Source: an uncultured Chlorobiaceae bacterium
GTDB taxonomy: Bacteria; Bacteroidota; Chlorobiia; Chlorobiales; Chlorobiaceae
Assembly: GCA_903994455.1 (NCBI GenBank)
Contig: CAJEXI010000023.1
Location: 1 to 47,760 of the forward strand
Length of the DNA stretch: 47,760 nucleotides
Direction: 5' to 3'
The first letter of the stretch is position 1, and each line of letters opens with the position of its first letter. The notes below the pieces were generated by a model. It was not told the origin of the DNA, searched no databases, and saw only the letters and a list, made by a program, of their open reading frames with translations. The translations under genes and the position numbers were made by a program. Shown one piece after another: positions 39,224-46,971 of this stretch.

Positions 39224-39231
39224 TTTTTATT

Positions 39232-42200
39232 TCAAAAACTCACTGCCGTTGCCCCCGCGCACTGCTTGCGCATCATCTCCATCCAGCCAGCGCCAGACAA
39301 TTTTTCCGCCACCGCAACCACAAGATGCTGCGGCACAATGCCAAGATCAAGATTTCTGCCAAGCCCCTGCACACACGACGGACAATTGGTGAGAATGACC
39401 GCTTTCGATTGACCATGCATTGCCTCCGTAATGGCATCCCGTTTTCGATGAAGCATGGAATCGGTAATATCGGGACGCGACAATGCCAGCGTTCCCGCCT
39501 CCGAACAGCAATGCGATACAGAGGTCACACGGCCAAAACCTCCCGTCGTTCGAAGTGTTTCACGTCCTTTGCCCGAGAGTGAATCATGGCATGGAGCATG
39601 GTAGAGATAATCACCATCGCCATTCAGCTTCATCCCCTTGCCAAGAGCATAGACCGAAATATCAGTAATCTTCCCCCCAAAAAGCTTGCCGGTTTCAATA
39701 GCATCAAGCCCCTCCATACAGGTGCCACAGCTCACCACACAGGCATCAAAATCGAGGTAGGAGAACATCTCCCTGATCTGACTAAAGAGCACCGTATTGC
39801 GCAAAACAATACTCGAATACTGATCCGTTTTGGCATTGACATGAGCCGGAAAGCCGCAGCAAAGGAACGGAGGTGGAAGCACCACTCTGGTGCCAAGCTC
39901 AAGCAGAACATGAATTGCCGCCATAGAAATCACAGAGTTCATCCGCTCGGAACCACATCCCGGAAAATAGAAAACATTTCCTGTCACCTCTCCCGAAGGC
40001 TCGAAGACCAGCACCTGGTCAGGGCCGCACTCCGGCAGCACATCACGCAACGTCTCCTCTGGCACCGGTGGCACCGGAGAGCGCAACAGCCGGAGCGGGT
40101 AAAAGGCTGGCGGATCATTTTCTGGCTGCAGCGGTGCCGAGAGCTTGTTCCCTGCCCGCTGAGCAGCGCCACCCATCCTGAGCACTGCATGGCGGAAAAG
40201 GGCATTGAAGGCAGGTGAACGACTGTCGAGATAGCGTAGCGTCAGCTCCGTAACCGGCGACGAGTGCTTGAAACCCCACTCCGACAGGATTTCACGCTCC
40301 AGCACTGAGACCTCCCCCGTATCAATATCAACCGGGCAGGGTTTCAGACATTTATGGCAGATCGTGCAGTGATCGGCCACCTCCTCAAGCCACTGCAAAA
40401 GGGCAAAGTCGGTCGATCGCTCACGCTGGGCATCAAAAAGCAGCGCCTCAATCAGTGAGCCAATGGCAAGATTCTTGTTGCGCGGATGATAAAACATCCC
40501 TCTCGCAGGGTAATAAACACAGCAGTCGGTCTTGCACTTGCCGCACCGGATACAGTAGTCAACCTTTTTTGAAAGCTCCTCAATCTGGGCCCGCTTGAGA
40601 ATGTGTGCTTCAAGTTCCAGCAAATTAAATGATGGCGTAAAAATATGGTTAAGTGCATCATAATCATCAAGCTTGCCGGGATTCATGATTCCCTGCGGAT
40701 CAACCTTGTGACGATATTTCGAGAGTGCTTCAACAATTGCCGGATCCAGATATTTCAGCTTCGTGACACCAATACCGTGTTCGCCCGACACCACTCCACC
40801 AAGAGTGACCACCTTCTCCATAACATGGTCAATCACCTTGTCGGCACGATCAAGCATGGGCCGGTCATTCGAAAGAACGGGCACGTTGACATGGACGTTA
40901 CCGTCACCAGCATGCATGTGTGTCGCCAGTACAATGCGCCGATCGCGAACATGATGATAAGCACCCTCAAGGGCCGCCTCCATTTCAGGATATCCCTGCA
41001 CCAGCTCACCCAGCTCTCTGGCCAGTACCTGCACCACAGCCAGAGATCGAAGAGACTCCTCTGGCTCCGCAACAATCCTTTCATCAAAAATGCGGCAGAG
41101 TTCGAGCCCTGCAGGAATCTTGGAGGAAAATTGACCGCCATCCCCTTTCACCGTTGCTGTCGAAAGAATATCCCCGGCTCGCTGCACAAATCGACGCTGG
41201 GCATAACGCTCCTCGTCAATATTAAGCTTGTCGATAAAGCGGGCAAACTCGGCAAGAGCCTCAAGCGGAATGACAATATCCTCATTCAACTTGAAAGCAT
41301 TGGTTCTGCGGGCAATAGCGCCAAGCTTTTTACGGTCGGCCCAGAAGCGGACACCCTCCGCATGATCCCTGGCCAGAAACATCAGGGTATTCGGATGCGG
41401 CACAAGCAGACGCTCTACCCGCTCCACCCCACTCTGCACCTCCGCAGCACTGTTACCGGCAATATCAATCAGCAGCACCGCTTTCGGCGTCTGGGCACGA
41501 GGCGCCTTCACCTTATAGTCAATAGCCCTGATATACTCATCATCAAAATGCTCCAGAGCCAACAGCGCTTCCCTGTTTTCCGACTGGAGCGGAAAAATTT
41601 TCGATAGCTCAAGAATCACCCGGCTTGCCTCATCCATGTCGGGCCCAAAAAACTCAAGACAGAGCGTCCGTTTTTCAGGATACCTGGGATAAAGCACAAA
41701 AAGCGCCGAGGTAATCACCCCGTCTGTTCCCTCCTTCTGAAGCCCTGGCACTCCCCCGAGCGCCTTGTTGGTAATATCCTTCCAGAGCCCTTTTTTCCGA
41801 ATATCGGTGCCAAGCAGCTCAATGCGATCAATCCTCTTGCCCGACTCACTCCACACCTCAAAGGTGACCGTATCCTCATGCAGAATTTTCCGCAACCGAT
41901 GATCAACACGCTTCACCATCCAGTTCTCCCCGGAAGGCATCGCCATGCGCCATTCAACCAGATTATCAATACAGGTTCCCCAACGTACCGCCATCTTTCC
42001 TCCGGCATTTTCGGCTATATTGCCCCCCACCGTGCAGGACCACTCACTGGTTGGATCCGTGGCAAAAACAAGACCATGCTCGTCAGCTTCCTCCATCGCG
42101 CTCTCCGTCACCACACCCGCCTCAACATCAATCACTGAAGCCTGCGCTATCTGACCATTGTCGAGCTGAAATTCACGCACCGAAATACCTCGGCTGCGGT

Positions 42201-42861
42201 TCAGCTTCTCCATATTGATAATCACACACTTCGACCGCAGCGGCACCGCCCCGCCAGTGAGCCCGGTGCCAGCACCACGGGGAATGACATGCAGCCCGAG
42301 TGCAGCAATGGCCGTAATCAGCGGAGCCACTTGCGACTCCCTGTCAGGCGTTACGACCGCCGAAGGAAGATGAAGCCTCCAGTCAGTGGCATCGGTGGCA
42401 TGAGCTGCAAGAGAAAAGGGATCAAAGAGCACATTTTTGGCACCGACCACCGCACCAAGTTCGCGCTTCAGGCGGCGACGAAGCTCTGGTGTCTTTTCAA
42501 CCACCGAACGAAACCGCTCAAGCTGCTCACGCACAGCCGCCACAATCGCCGAAATCCTGCTTTCACCATTTCCCATATCGGCAATAGTATCGAGCTCTTT
42601 AAATGCCCTCTCAAAAAGTCGACGACGGCGGGCAGAAGAGTTCACCAGCTCCTGAAAAAGGTAGGGGTTCCGGCGATGAATAAGAATTTCACCGATAATG
42701 CCCATAAGCAGCCGCGACGACCTTCCGGTAACACGCAACTCGCGAAGCTCTTCGAGCATCTGCACAATATCGGCTCCAAGCAGAAACGATATTGCCTGCC
42801 TGTCGCCGGCAGAGGTATAGTTAAAAGGGATCTCACGCGGAGCAATCGTGGCTTTTTTCAC
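39232..42861 (-). CDS. FAD-linked/Fe-S D-2-hydroxyacid dehydrogenase fusion (DUF3683 type)
   Basis: A 1209-residue multidomain enzyme. In order it has an N-terminal DUF3683-like helical part (1-150), an FAD-binding PCMH domain with PRGAGTGLTGGAVP near 193-206, an FAD-oxidase C domain ending in GEHGIG near 693-698, two 4Fe-4S motifs (CIRCGKCKTDC near 767, CTICHKCLKPCP near 834), and two cysteine-rich CCG domains (CCGFPAHVN near 1000; HCCSEAG near 1116). This combines the roles of GlcD and GlcF/GlpC in one chain and fits oxidation of D-lactate or glycolate into the quinone pool. The substrate is inferred only from family. The start is GTG at 42861. Confidence 0.88.
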   Translation of the reverse strand: MKKATIAPREIPFNYTSAGDRQAISFLLGADIVQMLEELRELRVTGRSSRLLMGIIGEILIHRRNPYLFQELVNSSARRRRLFERAFKELDTIADMGNGESRISAIVAAVREQLERFRSVVEKTPELRRRLKRELGAVVGAKNVLFDPFSLAAHATDATDWRLHLPSAVVTPDRESQVAPLITAIAALGLHVIPRGAGTGLTGGAVPLRSKCVIINMEKLNRSRGISVREFQLDNGQIAQASVIDVEAGVVTESAMEEADEHGLVFATDPTSEWSCTVGGNIAENAGGKMAVRWGTCIDNLVEWRMAMPSGENWMVKRVDHRLRKILHEDTVTFEVWSESGKRIDRIELLGTDIRKKGLWKDITNKALGGVPGLQKEGTDGVITSALFVLYPRYPEKRTLCLEFFGPDMDEASRVILELSKIFPLQSENREALLALEHFDDEYIRAIDYKVKAPRAQTPKAVLLIDIAGNSAAEVQSGVERVERLLVPHPNTLMFLARDHAEGVRFWADRKKLGAIARRTNAFKLNEDIVIPLEALAEFARFIDKLNIDEERYAQRRFVQRAGDILSTATVKGDGGQFSSKIPAGLELCRIFDERIVAEPEESLRSLAVVQVLARELGELVQGYPEMEAALEGAYHHVRDRRIVLATHMHAGDGNVHVNVPVLSNDRPMLDRADKVIDHVMEKVVTLGGVVSGEHGIGVTKLKYLDPAIVEALSKYRHKVDPQGIMNPGKLDDYDALNHIFTPSFNLLELEAHILKRAQIEELSKKVDYCIRCGKCKTDCCVYYPARGMFYHPRNKNLAIGSLIEALLFDAQRERSTDFALLQWLEEVADHCTICHKCLKPCPVDIDTGEVSVLEREILSEWGFKHSSPVTELTLRYLDSRSPAFNALFRHAVLRMGGAAQRAGNKLSAPLQPENDPPAFYPLRLLRSPVPPVPEETLRDVLPECGPDQVLVFEPSGEVTGNVFYFPGCGSERMNSVISMAAIHVLLELGTRVVLPPPFLCCGFPAHVNAKTDQYSSIVLRNTVLFSQIREMFSYLDFDACVVSCGTCMEGLDAIETGKLFGGKITDISVYALGKGMKLNGDGDYLYHAPCHDSLSGKGRETLRTTGGFGRVTSVSHCCSEAGTLALSRPDITDSMLHRKRDAITEAMHGQSKAVILTNCPSCVQGLGRNLDLGIVPQHLVVAVAEKLSGAGWMEMMRKQCAGATAVSF

Positions 42862-42881
42862 CGTATCTTGACCTGTTCGTT

Positions 42882-42912
42882 AATACAAAGCTTTGTTTTT
42901 ATGAATACAAAG
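42882..42912. promoter_or_regulatory. Candidate operator upstream of the dehydrogenase fusion
   Basis: The nonamer AATACAAAG occurs twice (42882-42890 and 42904-42912), 22 bases apart (two helical turns). The first copy is part of a perfect 12-base palindrome, ACAAAGCTTTGT (42885-42896). It lies 21 bases before the GTG start, where a repressor could act. The regulator is not identified. Confidence 0.35.
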
Positions 42913-43068
42913 TAACAAACCATAAGCAAAGGTTGAAGATTCCGTGGGAAAAAAGGAAAGCGATATCACTCCACCCCTGCAAATTCAAAACCCTTGTCTA
43001 TATTATCACGTGCTTTTCCCAATAAAGCACATACCATTACAGTTAACAATGTTCACATCTCCGGCATC

Positions 43069-43264
43069 CAATGACCTTCTAGACCCTCCTGACCAACTAC
43101 CGCAAACACTCCTTCGCCGAGCGCGACAAGGGCGACCGGTTTGAGCGGCTCATGCAGGCGTACCTCAAAACCGACCTCAAGTACGCCTACCGTTTCAGGC
43201 ATGTCTGGCTCTGGAATGAATTTTCTGGTCGCAAGGATCTGGGGGGAACGGATACCGGCATTGC
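43069..43264 (+). repeat. Direct repeat, copy 1
   Basis: Matches 44267-44462 at a constant offset of 1198 bases with about 14 mismatches by eye, roughly 93% identity. Similarity starts just before the ATG and stops abruptly inside the coding part. Confidence 0.9.
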
Positions 43265-43275
43265 CTGCGGTTGAC
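43071..43275 (+). pseudogene. Type ISP-like restriction endonuclease, N-terminal fragment
   Basis: The reading frame matches the first 64 residues of the gene at 44269. Codon 4 is TAG instead of CAG (43080-43082), and the frame ends in TGA at 43273-43275 right after the repeat boundary (GTDTGIACG). The catalytic Asp and the Gln-x-Lys of the nuclease motif are therefore lost. It cannot make an active enzyme and looks like a leftover of a duplication. Confidence 0.88.
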
Positions 43276-43298
43276 GGCGGAGTTTTGCGGAATAGGGG

Positions 43299-43337
43299 TA
43301 GAAAAGCAAAAGGCTCCACACGTAAATGCGGAGCCTT
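43299..43337 (-). terminator. Terminator downstream of the MazF-like toxin gene
   Basis: On the reverse strand AAGGCTCC pairs perfectly with GGAGCCTT around 12 bases, followed by TTGCTTTTCT. It is about 120 bases after the toxin stop codon. Confidence 0.65.
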
Positions 43338-43459
43338 GGTAGTGTCGCCATGCTGGATTGCAATCTCCTTTGCATGAAGGCCTCTTTCGAGGACTTTAAT
43401 CCGGTGCCGAAAGCAGAGCGGGACAAAGGAAATATACGACAACCAGCTGTTTAAAACAA

Positions 43460-43864
43460 CTAAATATTCGCTATCCCTTCGATGATGCATTGCCGGATAT
43501 CTCTGAACTCTCTTTGACTTACTACGCGAACATCATACATTCTTGAGTTTTGGGAATCACGGCCAAAGCTCGGCATTGATAGACGTGAGAATGAAACCGC
43601 ATACAACATATCGCATTTCACCCAACACCGAGAGGTGTAATACGGTGCGGGTAACGAGGGGAATAGCACCAGTTCGTAGTGGTATGGCTGAATTGATGTT
43701 GGCCGAGTAGTACTGCACGGCACAACAGTGCAAAGTCCCGGGCGGTCTCGAAATCTTGGAGAAACGACTATCGCAGGTCTTTTCTTGGTCATTTCAGGAG
43801 CTTTAAAGTCCTTAAAGTCACAAATTACAATAGTGCCCGGTTCTGGATGATATTTTATAGCCAT
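43460..43864 (-). CDS. PemK/MazF-family toxin
   Basis: A 134-residue protein with the MazF-type opening: PGTIVICDF, then the KKRPAIVVSP segment and VVPCSTT strand, consistent with a sequence-specific endoribonuclease. The rest is longer and more divergent than MazF of E. coli (111 residues). No intact antitoxin is visible. An upstream frame stops at TGA (43865-43867) directly abutting this ATG, as expected if an antitoxin gene once preceded it, but that frame is not a recognisable antitoxin. Confidence 0.75.
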   Translation of the reverse strand: MAIKYHPEPGTIVICDFKDFKAPEMTKKRPAIVVSPRFRDRPGLCTVVPCSTTRPTSIQPYHYELVLFPSLPAPYYTSRCWVKCDMLYAVSFSRLSMPSFGRDSQNSRMYDVRVVSQREFRDIRQCIIEGIANI

Positions 43865-43910
43865 TCACTTGAGTTTGAATTGATAAGTGCTCAGCATTAT
43901 ACGACAAGTT

Positions 43911-44063
43911 TCAGCTTTTTTCTGCAAAATCAACACTGCAACCCAGAAGATCTTCAAGGGAAAAAAGCACGCCATAATAACGGCTTGAGGTTGCTGCTCC
44001 ATCAAAAGCCACAAGAATATCGTTGTCGGCAGTCCTGGTAGTTGCACTCGGCTTGAGTACCAT
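43911..44063 (-). pseudogene. Decayed MNT-type nucleotidyltransferase
   Basis: A 50-codon stretch resembles the middle of minimal nucleotidyltransferases (MntA-type antitoxins). ADNDILVAFDG matches the catalytic S/A-D-x-D-x-L-V pattern, and SRYYGVLFSLEDLLGCSVDF matches the helix and strand that follow. The Gly-Ser motif that should lie just before it is absent, and the frame stops early after EKS. The neighbouring bases up to 44268 hold only broken frames, one of which starts with GCNIHGNINGEK. I treat the 404 bases between 43865 and 44268 as gene debris. Confidence 0.5.
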
Positions 44064-44266
44064 GGTGGATTGTAAGGCCAGCCTTGCGAAAGCCGTACTA
44101 ATTCAATAAATTTCATAACTTGAATAAATTTGATAACAGGGGTTCCAGTGTCATTTGGTTGCCTGTGCATCCAATAACGAGACTTCTCACCATTGATGTT
44201 CCCATGGATGTTGCAGCCTTATTATACATGGTGCAAGACGAAATGATTTAAATTTTACACCCAGTA

Positions 44267-44462
44267 CAATGACCTTCCAGACCCTCCTGACCAACTACCG
44301 CAAACACTCCTTCTCCGAGCGCGACAAGGGCGACCGGTTTGAGCGGTTCATGCAGGCGTACCTCAAAACTGACCCCGAGTACGCCTATCGCTTCAGGCAT
44401 GTCTGGCTCTGGAATGAATTTTCCGGCCGCAAGGATTTGGGGGGAACCGATACCGGAATAGA
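44267..44462 (+). repeat. Direct repeat, copy 2
   Basis: Second copy of the segment at 43069-43264; it forms the intact 5' end of the endonuclease gene. The bases before the repeat differ completely from those before copy 1. Confidence 0.9.
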
Positions 44463-44811
44463 CCTCGTGGCGCTGACCTTGGAAGGCGACTACTGGGCTA
44501 TTCAGTGCAAATGCTTTGATGCTGCCGCCACCATCGACAAACAGGCGGTTGACTCCTTTCTCTCCACCTCAAGCCGGGAGTTCAAAAACGACAAGCTGCA
44601 AACCGCCACATTCTCCCAGCGGCTCTGGATATCAACCACCAACAAGTGGGGCCCGAACGCCAATGAGGCCATCAAGAACCAGAACCCTCCCGTTGCAAGG
44701 ATAAACCTCTACGACCTGGAGCACTCCCCTGTTGACTGGGCAAGCCTTGAGCAAGGCATCACCGGTGAACAGGCTCGAACGGCAAAAAAGGAGTTGCTAT
44801 TGCATCTATAG
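44269..44811 (+). CDS. Type ISP-like restriction endonuclease domain, stand-alone/truncated
   Basis: The 180 residues correspond to the N-terminal Mrr-like nuclease domain of single-chain type ISP restriction enzymes, which normally continue for well over 1000 residues with a helicase, a methylase and a target-recognition part. Here TAG ends the protein just after the nuclease domain. The PD-(D/E)xK elements look intact: Asp65 in GTDTGIDLVA and Gln79-x-Lys81 in YWAIQCKCF. The start region MTFQTLLTNYRKHSFSERDK is typical. It may be a non-functional remnant or a working single-domain nuclease. An AT-rich operon begins 61 bases downstream. Confidence 0.82.
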   Translation: MTFQTLLTNYRKHSFSERDKGDRFERFMQAYLKTDPEYAYRFRHVWLWNEFSGRKDLGGTDTGIDLVALTLEGDYWAIQCKCFDAAATIDKQAVDSFLSTSSREFKNDKLQTATFSQRLWISTTNKWGPNANEAIKNQNPPVARINLYDLEHSPVDWASLEQGITGEQARTAKKELLLHL

Positions 44812-44872
44812 TATGCTATCGAAAAAGGCCACAATCATAACAAATTTATGACACTTAATCGCAATAAATAAA

Positions 44873-45892
44873 ATGAATTGGGATAAATCAGAAATAGTAA
44901 ACGAACAAGGACAAAAAATATTTGCACAAACACCAGTAATAGTTTCTGCAAGCCGATCAACAGACATACCTGCATTTTATGCTGACTGGTTTGTTGAGAG
45001 ATGGAAAGCTGGCTATGTTAAATGGAAAAATCCATTTAATGGCACTTTGCTATATATTTCTTTTAAGAAAACACGAGCCGTTGTTTTTTGGACTAAGAAC
45101 CCAAAACCAATGTTTAAGCATCTTGATTTCCTTGATGAGTATGTAAAGAATTATTACTTCCAATTCACCCTAAACGACTATGACAAAGAGGGATTTGAAG
45201 GGAAAGTACCAAAAGTGGAAAATCGAATTAACACCTTCAAGGAATTATCGAATCGGATAGGGAAAAATAGGGTTGTTTGGAGATTTGATCCTATGCTACT
45301 TACAAAGAATATTGATGTAAAGGAATTACTACTAAGGCTTGAAAATATCGGGAATCAACTTTATACATACACGAATAAATTGGTGTTCAGTTTCGCAGAT
45401 ATATCAATGTATAAAAAGGTTGAAAGCAATCTTAGAAAAGAAAATATTGAGTATATCGAATTTACTCAGGACACGATGATTGAATTTGCACAGGGTTTGA
45501 ATAAACTCAATAAAAAATGGAATTTGGAATTAGCTACCTGTGCGGAGAACTTTGATTTGAGTCAGTATGGTATCAACCCTAATAAATGTATTGATGATGA
45601 TCTGATGATAAAGCTCTTTCACAATGACAAAGAGTTAATGAAATTCTTAGGCGTTGAATTTATTGAACTAACACTCTTTAATCCAACCGAAGGAATAAAA
45701 AAAATGAAAACTATTAAAGATAAAGGCCAACGGGAGGCTTGCGGTTGCATAATGAGCAAGGATATTGGAGAATACAATACCTGTCCACATGAGTGTGTTT
45801 ATTGCTATGCAAATACATCAAAAGGCATTGCTATTCAAAATTATAAATCGCATATAGCAAACCCTTATGTAGAAACTATAACTGGACAATAG
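44873..45892 (+). CDS. DUF1848 family protein, probable Fe-S protein
   Basis: The 339 residues match DUF1848: VSASRSTDIPAFYADWF near the start, VVFWTKNPKPM, YYFQFTLNDY, and VVWRFDPMLL in the middle. The C-terminal cysteine cluster C290-x-C292, C304, C308, C311 (SKDIGEYNTCPHECVYCYAN) suggests a 4Fe-4S site and a radical-SAM-like fold related to spore photoproduct lyase. Activity is unknown. Base composition is far more AT-rich than in the preceding gene, which points to horizontal acquisition. The next gene starts two bases after the stop. Confidence 0.85.
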   Translation: MNWDKSEIVNEQGQKIFAQTPVIVSASRSTDIPAFYADWFVERWKAGYVKWKNPFNGTLLYISFKKTRAVVFWTKNPKPMFKHLDFLDEYVKNYYFQFTLNDYDKEGFEGKVPKVENRINTFKELSNRIGKNRVVWRFDPMLLTKNIDVKELLLRLENIGNQLYTYTNKLVFSFADISMYKKVESNLRKENIEYIEFTQDTMIEFAQGLNKLNKKWNLELATCAENFDLSQYGINPNKCIDDDLMIKLFHNDKELMKFLGVEFIELTLFNPTEGIKKMKTIKDKGQREACGCIMSKDIGEYNTCPHECVYCYANTSKGIAIQNYKSHIANPYVETITGQ

Positions 45893-45894
45893 AT

Positions 45895-46971
45895 ATGCCC
45901 AACTATTATTTTAACTTGCCACAATTTAATGATTTAAGCCCAAGTCAAAATCAAGCAGTGGTTGACGAAAGTGCAATAGCCCTTTCTGGTGGGCCCGGAA
46001 CAGGAAAAAGTGTAGTGTCGATTTTTCGTCACATTTTAAATCACACAAGGAATAACCTTGTAAACAGTCAGTTAATCACTTTTACAACTTCACTTGCATT
46101 TTATTTAGCAGGGTGTTGCCGAATTCAAAATACCAATGCTGCAAATAAAGTCGACTCCTCCCTAAATTGGATGACTAATAATTCAGGGCAACGAGATGAA
46201 ATTATACATGATGAAGCACAAGATTTATCTATAGAGTTCAATAAAAAATTGAAACATTATTCAAATAAAATTTCTTATGGTGCAGATGACCAGCAATTAA
46301 TAAGGGGTAACGCAAGAAACACTGATGGAAGTTATAATTTGAATTTCTGTTCACCTGAGGCGAATTTGGACGAAGTATTTCATAACTCTATCCATACTCT
46401 TTCAAAAAATTATAGAAATTCAAAAAGAATTCTACAATTCGCTAAACAATTATTAAATCAAGCGGTTATTCCACAAGAACTAATTGAAAAATGTACAACC
46501 GTTGGTGAATATCCTAGACTTATAATTAATCGCAACAAGGAACAACTGAATCAAACTGTATTGCAAATTGTAAATCAGTTTGCCAAAAATGAATCAATAA
46601 ATATTGCAATTTTGGTTCCTTTTGCAAATCAAAATCATCTTGCAAGTGAATTGGCTACGGCAAGATATTATTATAATCTTTTGCAAAGCAATAAAATTGA
46701 TTGTTCAATTTTTACAAATGAATACCACGGAAATCTTGAAATAAAAAATATTCACATCACAACATTTAAGTCAGCAAAAGGTCTTGAATTTGATGTCGTA
46801 ATCTTGCCTGAATTTCATTTACTAAACACAAAATTCAATATAGTGGATTGGCGTGATTGGTATGTTGGAATTACAAGAACAAAAAGCAATTTATTTATGA
46901 TAAGCAATTCAGAATTTGATAATTTACCACATGATGGGAAACAAAAAATAATTGAAAAAATAATACTGTAA
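45895..46971 (+). CDS. Compact UvrD-like superfamily 1 helicase/ATPase
   Basis: Only 358 residues, but most UvrD-type motifs are present: a Q-like start (LSPSQNQAV), Walker A GGPGTGKS at 32-39, Walker B DEAQD at 106-110, GADDQQ, the LSKNYRNS segment, THITTFKSAKGLEFDVVI-like motif V (ITTFKSAKGLEFDVV), and motif VI YVGITRTKS. Just 70 residues separate Walker A and B, so subdomain 1B is nearly absent and 2B is small. It could be a minimal helicase or a DNA-stimulated ATPase switch. The stop shares its last base with the next ATG, so the operon is tightly packed. Confidence 0.85.
   Translation: MPNYYFNLPQFNDLSPSQNQAVVDESAIALSGGPGTGKSVVSIFRHILNHTRNNLVNSQLITFTTSLAFYLAGCCRIQNTNAANKVDSSLNWMTNNSGQRDEIIHDEAQDLSIEFNKKLKHYSNKISYGADDQQLIRGNARNTDGSYNLNFCSPEANLDEVFHNSIHTLSKNYRNSKRILQFAKQLLNQAVIPQELIEKCTTVGEYPRLIINRNKEQLNQTVLQIVNQFAKNESINIAILVPFANQNHLASELATARYYYNLLQSNKIDCSIFTNEYHGNLEIKNIHITTFKSAKGLEFDVVILPEFHLLNTKFNIVDWRDWYVGITRTKSNLFMISNSEFDNLPHDGKQKIIEKIIL

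Noticed and set aside
39586..40218. Long forward frames inside the dehydrogenase fusion
   Set aside because: Antisense shadows of a highly conserved multidomain gene.
43053..43490. 145-codon reverse frame across the repeat copy 1 (with HAKEIAIQHGD)
   Set aside because: It lies antisense to the endonuclease fragment and overlaps the toxin terminator and toxin end. Part of it looks coding, but no start or family is evident, so it is not called.
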